DNA from: Buttiauxella massiliensis
GTDB lineage: Bacteria; Pseudomonadota; Gammaproteobacteria; Enterobacterales; Enterobacteriaceae
DNA: 64,000 bases
Reading direction: 5' to 3'
Assembly: GCF_902500225.1 (NCBI RefSeq)
Contig: NZ_LR722666.1
Coordinates: 1-64,000 of the forward strand
The notes under the pieces were generated by a model. The model saw only the letters and a program-made list of their open reading frames with translations. It had not been told where the DNA came from and did not search any database. A program made the translations under genes and the position numbers. This document shows, in pieces, positions 1 through 8,352 of the stretch. How positions within the stretch are numbered: position 1 is the stretch's first letter; the number at the start of each line of letters is the position of its first letter.

Positions 1-1607
1 GCCAGCTACCTCAATGGGATGAGAACGGAAACGTTTTCTGGAACGGATTTTCGCTACAACAAATCTCTAAAGATGCCAAAGTTAAACTTCTTAAACCTCC
101 GACAAAAGCGATCCCGGTAATATTTCTCCCTGGCGTAATGGGGACGAATTTAATGACTAGCGACACTACAAGTGAAGATAGTGCTATTTGGCGAGGAGAT
201 AGTGAAGTAAGTACTTATTTTGGATGGGCAACACTTGGTGGGGAAGCTCGGCGAAAACTACTAAACCCTGATAGTACACAAGTTGATGACCGCGGAAAAA
301 TCAATAACAACCTATACTCTCCCATCTCCGATGAAGGAAAGCTGTTTCCGAGCCGTAAAGAACGGAAATGGGGAGAGGCGCTGGCATTTTGTTACGGGGA
401 TTTTTTAAGCGTTTTGCAAGGTGCATTACTGGATGACTGGCAAAAAGACCTCATAAAAGGATTGCCGGATCAAGGCGGTTGTGTCGTTGGGAGTGGCACA
501 CTAAGCCAACTACTGGAAAAACCACTGGGTACCGAGGAAGCCGGTGAAGCCGTTTTAACCCGCAGCGAACTGGATCAGTTTAAGAAATTTTTATTTCCGG
601 TGCATGTTTTTGGCTATAACTGGCTGCAGGATAACAAGCAATCAGCGGCATCACTGGCCGAGTATATTGATAAAGTGATCGAGACTTATAAACACCTTCA
701 CGGCCATGGTGTGGCAGTAGAGAAAGTCATTCTTGTAACCCATTCAATGGGGGGACTGGTTGCTCGCTATGCCTCACAACTCTTAGGCTGCCAGGATAAA
801 ATATTGGGTATCGTGCACGGAGTGATCCCCGATCTTGGCTCACCGGCAGCGTACCGACGAATGAAAATAGGGGCCAAGCAGGAAGGGGCTGCGGGCATTG
901 TATTAGGCAAATCGGCGACCGAGTTAATGCCAGTGTTAGCCCGCGCTCCCGCACCATTGCAGTTACTGCCATCAGCCAAATATATCAATGGTGCTCCCTG
1001 GCTAACGATAAAAGGGGGGGAAGCAGATGGCAGTGATTTAAGATTACCAAAAGAAGGAAATCCATTTAAGGAAATTTATCTTAATCAGAAGGAATGGTTC
1101 CGATTGTATGAATCAGATATTATTGATAAGGATAAAGCAACTATAGAAAATAATTGGTCTGAATATAGCGATCTGATTTATAAGAAAGTAGAGCCTTTTA
1201 TAAAAAAATTAGATGGTACTTACCATCCCAATACGTTTCTTTTTTATGGAAATGAAATTGGTTCCGATGGGTCACTGACGTGGAAGAAAACGTCAATCAC
1301 GTATTCAAAAAACACTCTCAAAAGTGATAAAAAACTGCCTAACGATCATCGTGACGTCCCAGGGAGTTTTAATAAATCCCAACTGTATCAGCTAAAATCA
1401 TCAGCCACACCCGGCGATGGTACCGTCCCGGTTGAATCATTGAGTATTATTCGTCGTTTTAGCGCAATCAAAAGTGTGCTTGCCACAAATGTGGGTCATC
1501 AGGAAGCCTATAATGTTGAGAATATGGCGGATATTATGGAGCGGCCATCAGTGCAGTTTACCCTGCGAGCTATTGCAAAAATGGTACAGGAGGTACCTTC
1601 ATCATGA
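1..1607 (+). CDS. T6SS lipase-like effector 1 (alpha/beta hydrolase, Tle family), 5' end outside window
   Basis: The reading frame is open from base 3. Its first codons match residues 9 onward of the full-length copy at 5383-7008, so only a few codons are missing. The segment FLPGVMGTNL looks like an oxyanion-loop region, THSMGG carries the nucleophile serine (codon 744-746), GDGTVP the likely acid aspartate, and VGHQEAY the likely histidine. This order is typical of LCAT/PGAP1-like lipases. The usual first Gly of GxSxG is Thr here. No signal peptide is visible, as expected for a cargo delivered by T6SS. The stop overlaps the next gene in an ATGA junction, the classic effector-immunity arrangement. 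Known Tle proteins attack phospholipids in rival cells; the assignment to Tle4 in particular rests on the Tli4-like partner and is an inference. Confidence 0.8.
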   Translation, partial: QLPQWDENGNVFWNGFSLQQISKDAKVKLLKPPTKAIPVIFLPGVMGTNLMTSDTTSEDSAIWRGDSEVSTYFGWATLGGEARRKLLNPDSTQVDDRGKINNNLYSPISDEGKLFPSRKERKWGEALAFCYGDFLSVLQGALLDDWQKDLIKGLPDQGGCVVGSGTLSQLLEKPLGTEEAGEAVLTRSELDQFKKFLFPVHVFGYNWLQDNKQSAASLAEYIDKVIETYKHLHGHGVAVEKVILVTHSMGGLVARYASQLLGCQDKILGIVHGVIPDLGSPAAYRRMKIGAKQEGAAGIVLGKSATELMPVLARAPAPLQLLPSAKYINGAPWLTIKGGEADGSDLRLPKEGNPFKEIYLNQKEWFRLYESDIIDKDKATIENNWSEYSDLIYKKVEPFIKKLDGTYHPNTFLFYGNEIGSDGSLTWKKTSITYSKNTLKSDKKLPNDHRDVPGSFNKSQLYQLKSSATPGDGTVPVESLSIIRRFSAIKSVLATNVGHQEAYNVENMADIMERPSVQFTLRAIAKMVQEVPSS

Positions 1608-2713
1608 TCTCGAAAATTAAATATAAACTGAAATTATGCATCTGCTCGCTGGTAATAGCAGGCATATTATTAATTACACAAAGCACACTGGCTTCTACAT
1701 TAGTTCACAAGGATGACTCGATGACACAAACTCTGTTTTCCACAACCAAACCTCAGTGCATTGGGCGCTATCTGATTGATGTACCGGGATCATTTAATAA
1801 CATCCTTAAGGATATGGTGTTTATCGATGAATTTAAAATTGAAAGCCAACGATTATATCGCCCTTCTTTTGAACAACGGATCCAATTAAGGGAGAAAGAA
1901 TTATATGATTCGACTAATAAGCCGGGTAACGATTCGATAGACGGTCCTTTTCTAAAAGAAGTGATTCGACTGCCTGATGAGAAAGGGGTGATTTTTGATC
2001 GTAATGAACCCGGTACGCCAGATAGCTATCGCCAGTTGGAAGCTCATGTTTATTCGGGGATGACAGCATTTGTTATTACAGCTGATATTCGTGATTATTC
2101 TGCTCCCAAAAATAAGGAGAGAAAGAGTGAGTACTTAAGTCTGGGCTTTACAGAGGCTCAGTCAAACACCAAACCAGTCATATTATCGGCGATGAGATCA
2201 TTGATTTCCAGATTAAGCGGGCGTAAAGATGACGAAATCCCTGTCGATAAAGGGGTCTGTATTCCTGATGGTTTTATTAAGGATAATGGAGGTATTCAAA
2301 AAGAAAAGTTAACATTCAGATATGTCAATGATGATTTTTCATTCGGGATGAAAATAGATAATACCATAAAAAAATCGGATGATACGTTTTTTAGTCGCAG
2401 CGATAACATCAATGAATCGGCACATTCATTAGGCAAGCAGACTATTAGAAAAAATGAGTTGTCACCCGGGGGCATACCTTCTCAAGAATGGTTGTTTCGC
2501 GGGGTGCAGTCTCTATCAGATGAAGGTGATAAAACTGCCCCTTTATATTCATTTATTTTATTTTCCAATGAATCCATTGCTGCACCTAACAAACCATGGA
2601 CCAATGTAGAGTTAAGTAGTATCTATAAAAACACTCGCTACTCTGAAGCTCAGATGGTGGAAATCTGGGACAAACTGGTGAGTACAATACGCTACCGGCC
2701 CAATGCTTACTGA
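1604..2713 (+). CDS. Tli4-like periplasmic immunity protein 1
   Basis: This 369-residue protein has an N-terminal signal sequence: a basic start, then a hydrophobic stretch at about residues 11-30. The mature part is soluble. Two cysteines, in PQCIGRY (Cys52) and GVCIPDG, are kept in all copies of this locus and could form a disulfide. The C-terminal half contains GGIPSQEWL and a closing block SEAQMVEIWDKL. I read it as a Tli4-family immunity protein that neutralises the lipase encoded just upstream; the ATG overlaps the effector stop by 4 bases. Its ribosome binding site (AGGAGG) lies inside the last codons of the effector. Its 3' end is identical to that of copy 2, part of a 279-bp repeat. 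Function is inferred from family and position. Confidence 0.8.
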   Translation: MISKIKYKLKLCICSLVIAGILLITQSTLASTLVHKDDSMTQTLFSTTKPQCIGRYLIDVPGSFNNILKDMVFIDEFKIESQRLYRPSFEQRIQLREKELYDSTNKPGNDSIDGPFLKEVIRLPDEKGVIFDRNEPGTPDSYRQLEAHVYSGMTAFVITADIRDYSAPKNKERKSEYLSLGFTEAQSNTKPVILSAMRSLISRLSGRKDDEIPVDKGVCIPDGFIKDNGGIQKEKLTFRYVNDDFSFGMKIDNTIKKSDDTFFSRSDNINESAHSLGKQTIRKNELSPGGIPSQEWLFRGVQSLSDEGDKTAPLYSFILFSNESIAAPNKPWTNVELSSIYKNTRYSEAQMVEIWDKLVSTIRYRPNAY

Positions 2714-2920
2714 TAAACGTGGATAATATTGCTGGCATGGTTGCTACCAGCTTTTGAGCTAACGCTACGAGCAAGTGTCAACAGGGTACAGGAGGTACCT
2801 TTTCTATGACCACCAGACGAAAATATAAAACACGATCCTTTGTAAACCTAATTACTGTGACAGTAATTATTTTTCTCACCCTTCCCACACAGGCAACTGA
2901 ATTAAACAAGAAGAATAATG
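2642..2920 (+). repeat. 279-bp perfect direct repeat, copy A
   Basis: Identical over 279 bp to 3841-4119 (offset 1199 bp). It spans the last 72 bp of immunity gene 1, the whole 92-bp spacer and the first 115 bp of immunity gene 2, including the complete signal-peptide region. Confidence 0.95.
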
Positions 2921-3912
2921 CCATTGCTGAAACATTATTCTCGCATACCAAACCTCAGTGTATCGGGCGTTATCTGATTGATGTGCCGGAATCGCTTAAT
3001 AATAAGCTCAATGATATGGTTTTCATCGATGATTTTAGAATTGAAAGCCAGCGATTATATCAACCAGCTTTCGAACAACGGATCAAGTTAAGAGAGCAGG
3101 AATTACATGATTCAACGAATAAACCGGGTAACGATCCTATAGATGCTCCTTTTCTAAAAGAAGTAGTTCGACTGCCTGATGAGAAAGGGGTGATTTTTGA
3201 TCGTAATGAACCCGGTACGCCAGATAGCTATCGCCAGTTGGAAGCTCATGTCTATTCGGGGATGACAGCATTTGTTATTACAGCTGATATTCGTGATTAT
3301 TCTGCTCCCAAAAATAAGGAGAGAAAGAGTGAGTACTTAAGTCTGGGCTTTACAGAGGAGCAGTCAAACACCAAACCAGCAACGTTATCGGCGATGAGAT
3401 CTTTGATTTCAAGATTAAGCGGACGCAAAGATGAAGATATCCCTGTCGATAAAGGGGTCTGTATTCCTGATGGATTTATTAAAGATAATGGTGAGACGCA
3501 GCAAGAAAAAGTGACATTCAGTTTTGAAAACATGGACTTTATTTTTGGAGTATATATGAATAACACCTATGCTGGGTCAAATAGTACATTACTAAGTCGA
3601 GGTGAGGATATTAAGGAAGAGCAGGAAAAAGCTCACTACCATACGGTTAAATATGGAGAACTACAGCCGGGGGGAATACCTGCTCAGGAGTGGCTGAGTG
3701 CAGGAATGCAAGAAAGTAACAGCATAAAAGGGAAATTCCCGGATTACGATTTTACTTTATATGCCAACGAAACTATCGCCAGCCCAACAAAACCGTGGCT
3801 TAGCGTGGAGTTCGGTAATACGGATAAGCTGAGTCAGTATTCTGAAGCTCAGATGGTGGAAATCTGGGACAAACTGGTGAGTACAATACGCTACCGGCCC
3901 AATGCTTACTGA
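2806..3912 (+). CDS. Tli4-like immunity protein 2 (tandem copy)
   Basis: A 368-residue paralogue of the preceding gene with a signal peptide at about residues 12-31 that is identical at DNA level to that of copy 3. The middle section (roughly residues 105-200) is almost identical to copy 1, while the C-terminal third matches copy 3. This marks it as a mosaic. There is no effector directly upstream. Instead, the 92-bp spacer ends in GTACAGGAGGTACC, which is the 3' end of an effector gene including the ribosome binding site. It may protect against a lipase variant no longer encoded here, or raise immunity dosage; both are inferences. Confidence 0.8.
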   Translation: MTTRRKYKTRSFVNLITVTVIIFLTLPTQATELNKKNNAIAETLFSHTKPQCIGRYLIDVPESLNNKLNDMVFIDDFRIESQRLYQPAFEQRIKLREQELHDSTNKPGNDPIDAPFLKEVVRLPDEKGVIFDRNEPGTPDSYRQLEAHVYSGMTAFVITADIRDYSAPKNKERKSEYLSLGFTEEQSNTKPATLSAMRSLISRLSGRKDEDIPVDKGVCIPDGFIKDNGETQQEKVTFSFENMDFIFGVYMNNTYAGSNSTLLSRGEDIKEEQEKAHYHTVKYGELQPGGIPAQEWLSAGMQESNSIKGKFPDYDFTLYANETIASPTKPWLSVEFGNTDKLSQYSEAQMVEIWDKLVSTIRYRPNAY

Positions 3913-4119
3913 TAAACGTGGATAATATTGCTGGCATGGTTGCTACCAGCTTTTGAGCTAACGCTACGAGCAAGTGTCAACAGGGTACAGGAGGTACCTT
4001 TTCTATGACCACCAGACGAAAATATAAAACACGATCCTTTGTAAACCTAATTACTGTGACAGTAATTATTTTTCTCACCCTTCCCACACAGGCAACTGAA
4101 TTAAACAAGAAGAATAATG
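3841..4119 (+). repeat. 279-bp perfect direct repeat, copy B
   Basis: Second copy of the repeat at 2642-2920. It covers the end of immunity gene 2, the spacer and the start of immunity gene 3. Identity stops sharply on both sides, which fits recent unequal crossing-over or gene conversion. Confidence 0.95.
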
Positions 4120-5111
4120 TCATCGCACAAATATTATTCTCGCATACCAAACCGCAGTGTATTGGGCGCTATCTGATTGATGTACCGGAATCTTTTAATA
4201 ACATCCTTAAGGATATGGTGTTTATCGATGAATTTAAAATTGAAAGCCAACGGTTATATCGCCCTTCTTTTGAACAACGGATCAAGTTAAGGGAGCAGGA
4301 ATTATATAATCCGATACAAAATAAGAAAGGCAAGAGTAAATACCCTGCCTCTTTGAAGGAGGTAATTCATCTACCTGATGCAAATGGAGTTATTTTTGAT
4401 TACAATGAATTCGGTACACCTGATACATACAGGAAATTAGAGGCACATATTTATTCCGGCATGACGGCATTTATGATTACTACTGAGATAAATGATTACT
4501 CTGATCCAAAAAATAAAGAGAGAAAGGATGAATATTTGAGTGCGGGTTTTACAGAGGCTGAAACGAACACCAAACCAGCAACGTTATCGGCGATGAAATC
4601 TTTGATTTCAAGATTAAGCGGGCGTAAAGATGACGAAATCCCTGTCGATAAAGGCGTCTGTATTCCGGATGGTTTTATTAAAGATAATAGTGAGAAGCAG
4701 AAGGAAAAAGTGACATTCAGTTTTGGAAACCCGGACTTTATTTTTGGCATGTATATGAATAACACCTATGTCGGGTCAAGTAGTACATTATTAAGTCGCG
4801 GTGAGGCCATTAAGGAAGAACAAGAAAAAGCTCACTACCATACGGTTAAATATGGAGAACTACAGCCGGGTGGAATACCTGCTCAGGAGTGGCTGAGTGC
4901 AGGAATGCAAGAAAGTAACAGCATAAAAGGGAAATTCCCAGCGTATGATTTTACTTTATATGCCAACGAAACTATCGCCAGCCCAACAAAACCGTGGCTT
5001 AGCGTGGAGTTCGGTAATACGGATAAGCTGAGTAAATACTCTGAATCTCAGATGGTTGAAATCTGGGATCGGCTGGTAAGTTCGTTGCGTTACCACCCAA
5101 ATGCTTATTGA
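4005..5111 (+). CDS. Tli4-like immunity protein 3 (tandem copy)
   Basis: A 368-residue protein with the same signal peptide as copy 2. Just after the signal its sequence follows copy 1 (FNNILKDMVFIDEF). Its centre (residues about 105-150, KYPASLKEV) follows the copy at 7005-8111, and its C-terminal third follows copy 2. The last block differs (SESQMVEIWDRL). The gene lies exactly 1199 bp after copy 2, with an identical 92-bp spacer. Both conserved cysteines (PQCIGRY, GVCIPDG) are present. No frameshift is seen, so the gene looks functional. The likely role is periplasmic neutralisation of a T6SS lipase. Confidence 0.8.
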   Translation: MTTRRKYKTRSFVNLITVTVIIFLTLPTQATELNKKNNVIAQILFSHTKPQCIGRYLIDVPESFNNILKDMVFIDEFKIESQRLYRPSFEQRIKLREQELYNPIQNKKGKSKYPASLKEVIHLPDANGVIFDYNEFGTPDTYRKLEAHIYSGMTAFMITTEINDYSDPKNKERKDEYLSAGFTEAETNTKPATLSAMKSLISRLSGRKDDEIPVDKGVCIPDGFIKDNSEKQKEKVTFSFGNPDFIFGMYMNNTYVGSSSTLLSRGEAIKEEQEKAHYHTVKYGELQPGGIPAQEWLSAGMQESNSIKGKFPAYDFTLYANETIASPTKPWLSVEFGNTDKLSKYSESQMVEIWDRLVSSLRYHPNAY

Positions 5112-5146
5112 GCCACGCTAAAACATGGCACAGGAGGTGCTTAGTT

Positions 5147-5341
5147 ATGATAACTAGACTTAAATGCAAACCACCATTCCATGCGGATGTAGCGGTAATG
5201 GAATCAACACTAGCGCCTATAAATCATGCAATAAGCACACTGTTTTCACATTCAACACCCACCGGTTTTCCGGGACGGTTCACAGGGGGGCGGATAACAG
5301 AACCTCAAGCAACCGAGTGGCATAAATGCTATTGGCCTTAA
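5147..5341 (+). pseudogene. Truncated remnant of a fourth tandem immunity gene
   Basis: A 64-codon ORF starts with MITRLK after a good AGGAGG site, like the intact immunity genes. It runs through AISTLFSHSTPTGFPGRF, which lines up with the ETLFSHTKPQCIGRY section of copies 2 and 3. The signal-peptide core is replaced by unrelated residues, the conserved Cys is gone, and the frame soon stops. The upstream bases (ATGGCACAGGAGGTGC) again resemble an effector 3' end. I read this as the degraded start of another immunity copy, not a working gene. Confidence 0.65.
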
Positions 5342-5382
5342 TCAGGTCATCGCCTCCATCTTTTAAAATAAGGACAACGGCC

Positions 5383-7008
5383 ATGTCAAATGACAACTTC
5401 ACCTGCCACCTTCCGCAATGGGACGAAAACGGCAATGTTTTCTGGGAAGGAATATCGCTTCAGGAAGTTTCTAAAAATGCTAAATCAAAGCTCCTTAAAC
5501 CACCGACAAAAGCGATTCCCGTTATATTTCTCCCCGGGGTAATGGGGACGAACTTAATGACTAATGAAGAGGGGTACGATGACGAAATTTGGCGCGGAGA
5601 TAATATAGTTGACACTTATTTTGGATGGGCGACAAAAGATGGCAAGGCTCGACGTGAATTACTAAACCCTGATAGTACACAGGTCGATGATCGTGGGGAT
5701 ATCAACAAGACGGTATATTCCCCCATCTCGGATGAAGGGGGTATATTCCCCAGCCGCAAAGCGCGAAAATGGGGGGCGGCACTCTCTTTTTGCTATGGGT
5801 CGTTTCTGACTGTTTTGCAAGGCGCATTACTGGATGACTGGCAAAAGGATCTAATCAAACGATTACCTGATCAAGGTGGTTGTGCTTTAGGGGATGGCAT
5901 ACTTAGCCAACTGATAAATAACCCTGCTGCGACCAAAGAAATTGAAGGTGTTTTTTTAACAACAGACGAATGCAATCACTTTGAGAAATTTTTATTTCCG
6001 GTGCATGTATTTGGTTATAACTGGCTCGAGGATAATAAAAAGTCTGCAGAAAAACTGATTAACTATATTGATGAAGTGCTGGAGACTTATAAGCATTTGC
6101 AAGGACATGGCCTGGCGGTAGAAAAGGTCATTCTTGTGACCCATTCAATGGGAGGCTTGGTTGCACGCTATGCATCAGAGGTACTAGGTTGCAAAGATAA
6201 GATTTTGGGTATTGTCCACGGAGTCATTCCGGATCTCGGCTCACCAGCAGCGTACCGCAGAATGAAAATTGGCGCCAAACAAGAAGGGGGCGCCGGGATT
6301 GTACTGGGAAAATCAGCCACCGAGTTAATGCCAGTTTTAGCACGGGCACCTGCACCATTACAATTATTGCCATCAGCCAAATATATCAATGGTGCACCCT
6401 GGTTAACAATCGAAGGGGGAGGAACGGATGGTAGTGATTTGCGATTGCCAAAAACGGCAGATCCATTCAGTGAAATTTATCTTAATAAAACCCTGTGGTG
6501 GCGGCTTTATGAGTCTGATATCCTTGATAAGGATAGAACCAGCAGTGATAAAAACTGGTCTGAATATAATGATCTAATTCAAAATACTGTACTCCCTTTT
6601 ATTGAAGAACTTGACGATGTATATCACTCCAATACTTATCTATTTTATGGAAAGAAAATTAACTCAGATGGTTCACTGGCCTGGATAAAAACATCCATTT
6701 CCTACCCTAAAAATAGCCATGAAAGTGACCACAAAATACCAAATGATTATCGCGATATTCCACTGCCTTATAATAAGTCACAGAAATACCAGCTAACCTC
6801 ATCGAAGACACCCGGTGACGGAACCGTCCCGATAGAATCACTAAATATCATTCGCGCTCATAGCGGAATAAAAGGCGTGCTCGCTACCAATGTCGGTCAC
6901 CAGGAAGCTTATGATGTTGAAAATATGGCAGACATTGCTAAACGCCCGGCAGTCCAGTTTACGCTGCGGGCAATTGTAAAAATGGTGCAGGAGGTACCTT
7001 CCCCTTGA
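5383..7008 (+). CDS. T6SS lipase-like effector 2 (alpha/beta hydrolase, Tle family)
   Basis: Full-length effector of 541 residues. The ATG at 5383 is preferred over upstream in-frame codons because AAGGA lies at the right distance and the product then begins like the other effectors. The likely triad is Ser255 (in THSMGG), Asp479 (in GDGTVP) and His506 (in VGHQEAY), the order of LCAT/PGAP1-type lipases. No signal peptide or membrane segment is seen. It is highly similar to effector 1; divergence concentrates around residues 30-90, 150-190 and 340-450. It is followed at once by its immunity gene, with a TTGA overlap. It probably hydrolyses membrane lipids of competing bacteria after T6SS delivery (family knowledge plus context). 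Confidence 0.82.
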   Translation: MSNDNFTCHLPQWDENGNVFWEGISLQEVSKNAKSKLLKPPTKAIPVIFLPGVMGTNLMTNEEGYDDEIWRGDNIVDTYFGWATKDGKARRELLNPDSTQVDDRGDINKTVYSPISDEGGIFPSRKARKWGAALSFCYGSFLTVLQGALLDDWQKDLIKRLPDQGGCALGDGILSQLINNPAATKEIEGVFLTTDECNHFEKFLFPVHVFGYNWLEDNKKSAEKLINYIDEVLETYKHLQGHGLAVEKVILVTHSMGGLVARYASEVLGCKDKILGIVHGVIPDLGSPAAYRRMKIGAKQEGGAGIVLGKSATELMPVLARAPAPLQLLPSAKYINGAPWLTIEGGGTDGSDLRLPKTADPFSEIYLNKTLWWRLYESDILDKDRTSSDKNWSEYNDLIQNTVLPFIEELDDVYHSNTYLFYGKKINSDGSLAWIKTSISYPKNSHESDHKIPNDYRDIPLPYNKSQKYQLTSSKTPGDGTVPIESLNIIRAHSGIKGVLATNVGHQEAYDVENMADIAKRPAVQFTLRAIVKMVQEVPSP

Positions 7009-8111
7009 CAACCAGACTAAAAGCCCAAACGAAATTATGTATGAATATGCTAGTAGTTCCAGCAATATTATTTATTGTACAAATCACATCAGCAAATGCA
7101 TTAACTCATAAGGACGATGTAATGATTGATACATTATTCGCACAGACCAAACCTCAGTGTATCGGGCGTTATCTTATTGATGTACCTCAGTCATTTAATA
7201 ATAAACTTAAGGATATGGTTTTTATTGACGATTTTAAAATTGAAACCCAGCGGTTGTATCTACCCTCTTTTGAACAACGGACTAGGTTAAGAGAACAGGA
7301 ATTAAGTGATCAGACGAAGAATAAGATAAGCAAGACTAAATACCCCTCTTCTTTGAAGGAAACAATTCGCCTATCCGATGAAAAAGGGGTTATTTTTGAT
7401 TATAATGAGCTAGGCACACCAGACATATACAGGAAGCTTGAAGCGCATGTGTATTCTGGCATGACGGCATTTATTATTACAGCTAAAATTCGTGATTATT
7501 CAGATCCAAAAAACCTGAAGAAAAAAAATCAATATATAAGCCAAGGTTTTACAGAAGCTGAGGCAAACATTAAACCGGCAACATTATCGGCAATGAAGTC
7601 TTTGATTTCACGTTTAAGCGGGCGTAAGGATGAGGAAATTCCTGTTGATAAAGGTGTCTGTATACCAGATGGTTTTATCAAGGATGAAGGGGGTAAACAA
7701 CAAGAAAAAGTAACATTCAGTTATGAAACTGATGACTTTATTGTTGGCGTGTATATGAATAACACCTATATAGGTTCTGAAAATACTTTGTTAAGCCGAA
7801 GCGCAGCCATTAAGGAGGAGCTGGAAGAAGCTCATCATCATACGATTAAATATGGCGAGCTACATCCCGGAGGGATACCGGCACAGGAATGGTTGAGTGG
7901 CGGAATGCAGGCAAGTAACAGCATTGACGGATTATTCCCGACGTACGATTTTACTTTATATGCTAACGAATCCATTGCCTCCCTGACAAAACCCAGGTTG
8001 AGTGTGGGACTAAGTAATACGGATAAACTGAGTAAATATTCTGAAGCTCAGATGGTGGAAATCTGGGACAAACTGGTGAGTACAATACGTTACCGACCCA
8101 ATGCTTACTGA
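7005..8111 (+). CDS. Tli4-like immunity protein 4 (partner of effector 2)
   Basis: A 368-residue immunity paralogue with a signal peptide at about residues 10-32 and both conserved cysteines. The start is most likely TTG at 7005. It overlaps the effector TGA stop (TTGA), and AGGAGG inside the effector end is about 9 bases upstream. The other copies use ATG, so this one may be translated less well. The last coding bases and the first about 30 bases after the stop match the 3' junction of copies 1 and 2, after which the sequence changes. This shows where the repeat unit was broken. It likely neutralises effector 2 in the periplasm. Confidence 0.8.
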   Translation: MTTRLKAQTKLCMNMLVVPAILFIVQITSANALTHKDDVMIDTLFAQTKPQCIGRYLIDVPQSFNNKLKDMVFIDDFKIETQRLYLPSFEQRTRLREQELSDQTKNKISKTKYPSSLKETIRLSDEKGVIFDYNELGTPDIYRKLEAHVYSGMTAFIITAKIRDYSDPKNLKKKNQYISQGFTEAEANIKPATLSAMKSLISRLSGRKDEEIPVDKGVCIPDGFIKDEGGKQQEKVTFSYETDDFIVGVYMNNTYIGSENTLLSRSAAIKEELEEAHHHTIKYGELHPGGIPAQEWLSGGMQASNSIDGLFPTYDFTLYANESIASLTKPRLSVGLSNTDKLSKYSEAQMVEIWDKLVSTIRYRPNAY

Positions 8112-8352
8112 TAAACGTGGATAATATTGCTGGCATGGCTGCTGCGCATGAAAGCGGGGCGAGCGGATACGGATAAATCCCACCTTCAGGGTGAAATGGA
8201 AAGCCTACTGGCGTGGTAAATCACTATTGAGCCAGTTCGGGCACTATTATTGTACGGCTAAAATAATATTATTATAAATTAATGAAATAGATGTTTTCGT
8301 GTCTTATTTATGGCAAAGGTTATATTTACTCCCACAGTAAGAAGGATAATTT
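8112..8352 (+). other. Junction with gene debris between second and third effector pairs
   Basis: The first about 30 bases repeat the tail found after immunity genes 1 and 2. The sequence then switches, and one frame reads LLRMKAGRADTDKSHLQGEM and on to a stop at 8220. This looks like the C-terminal end of an unrecognised protein without its 5' part. The rest is very AT-rich and probably holds the promoter of the third effector. Confidence 0.45.
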
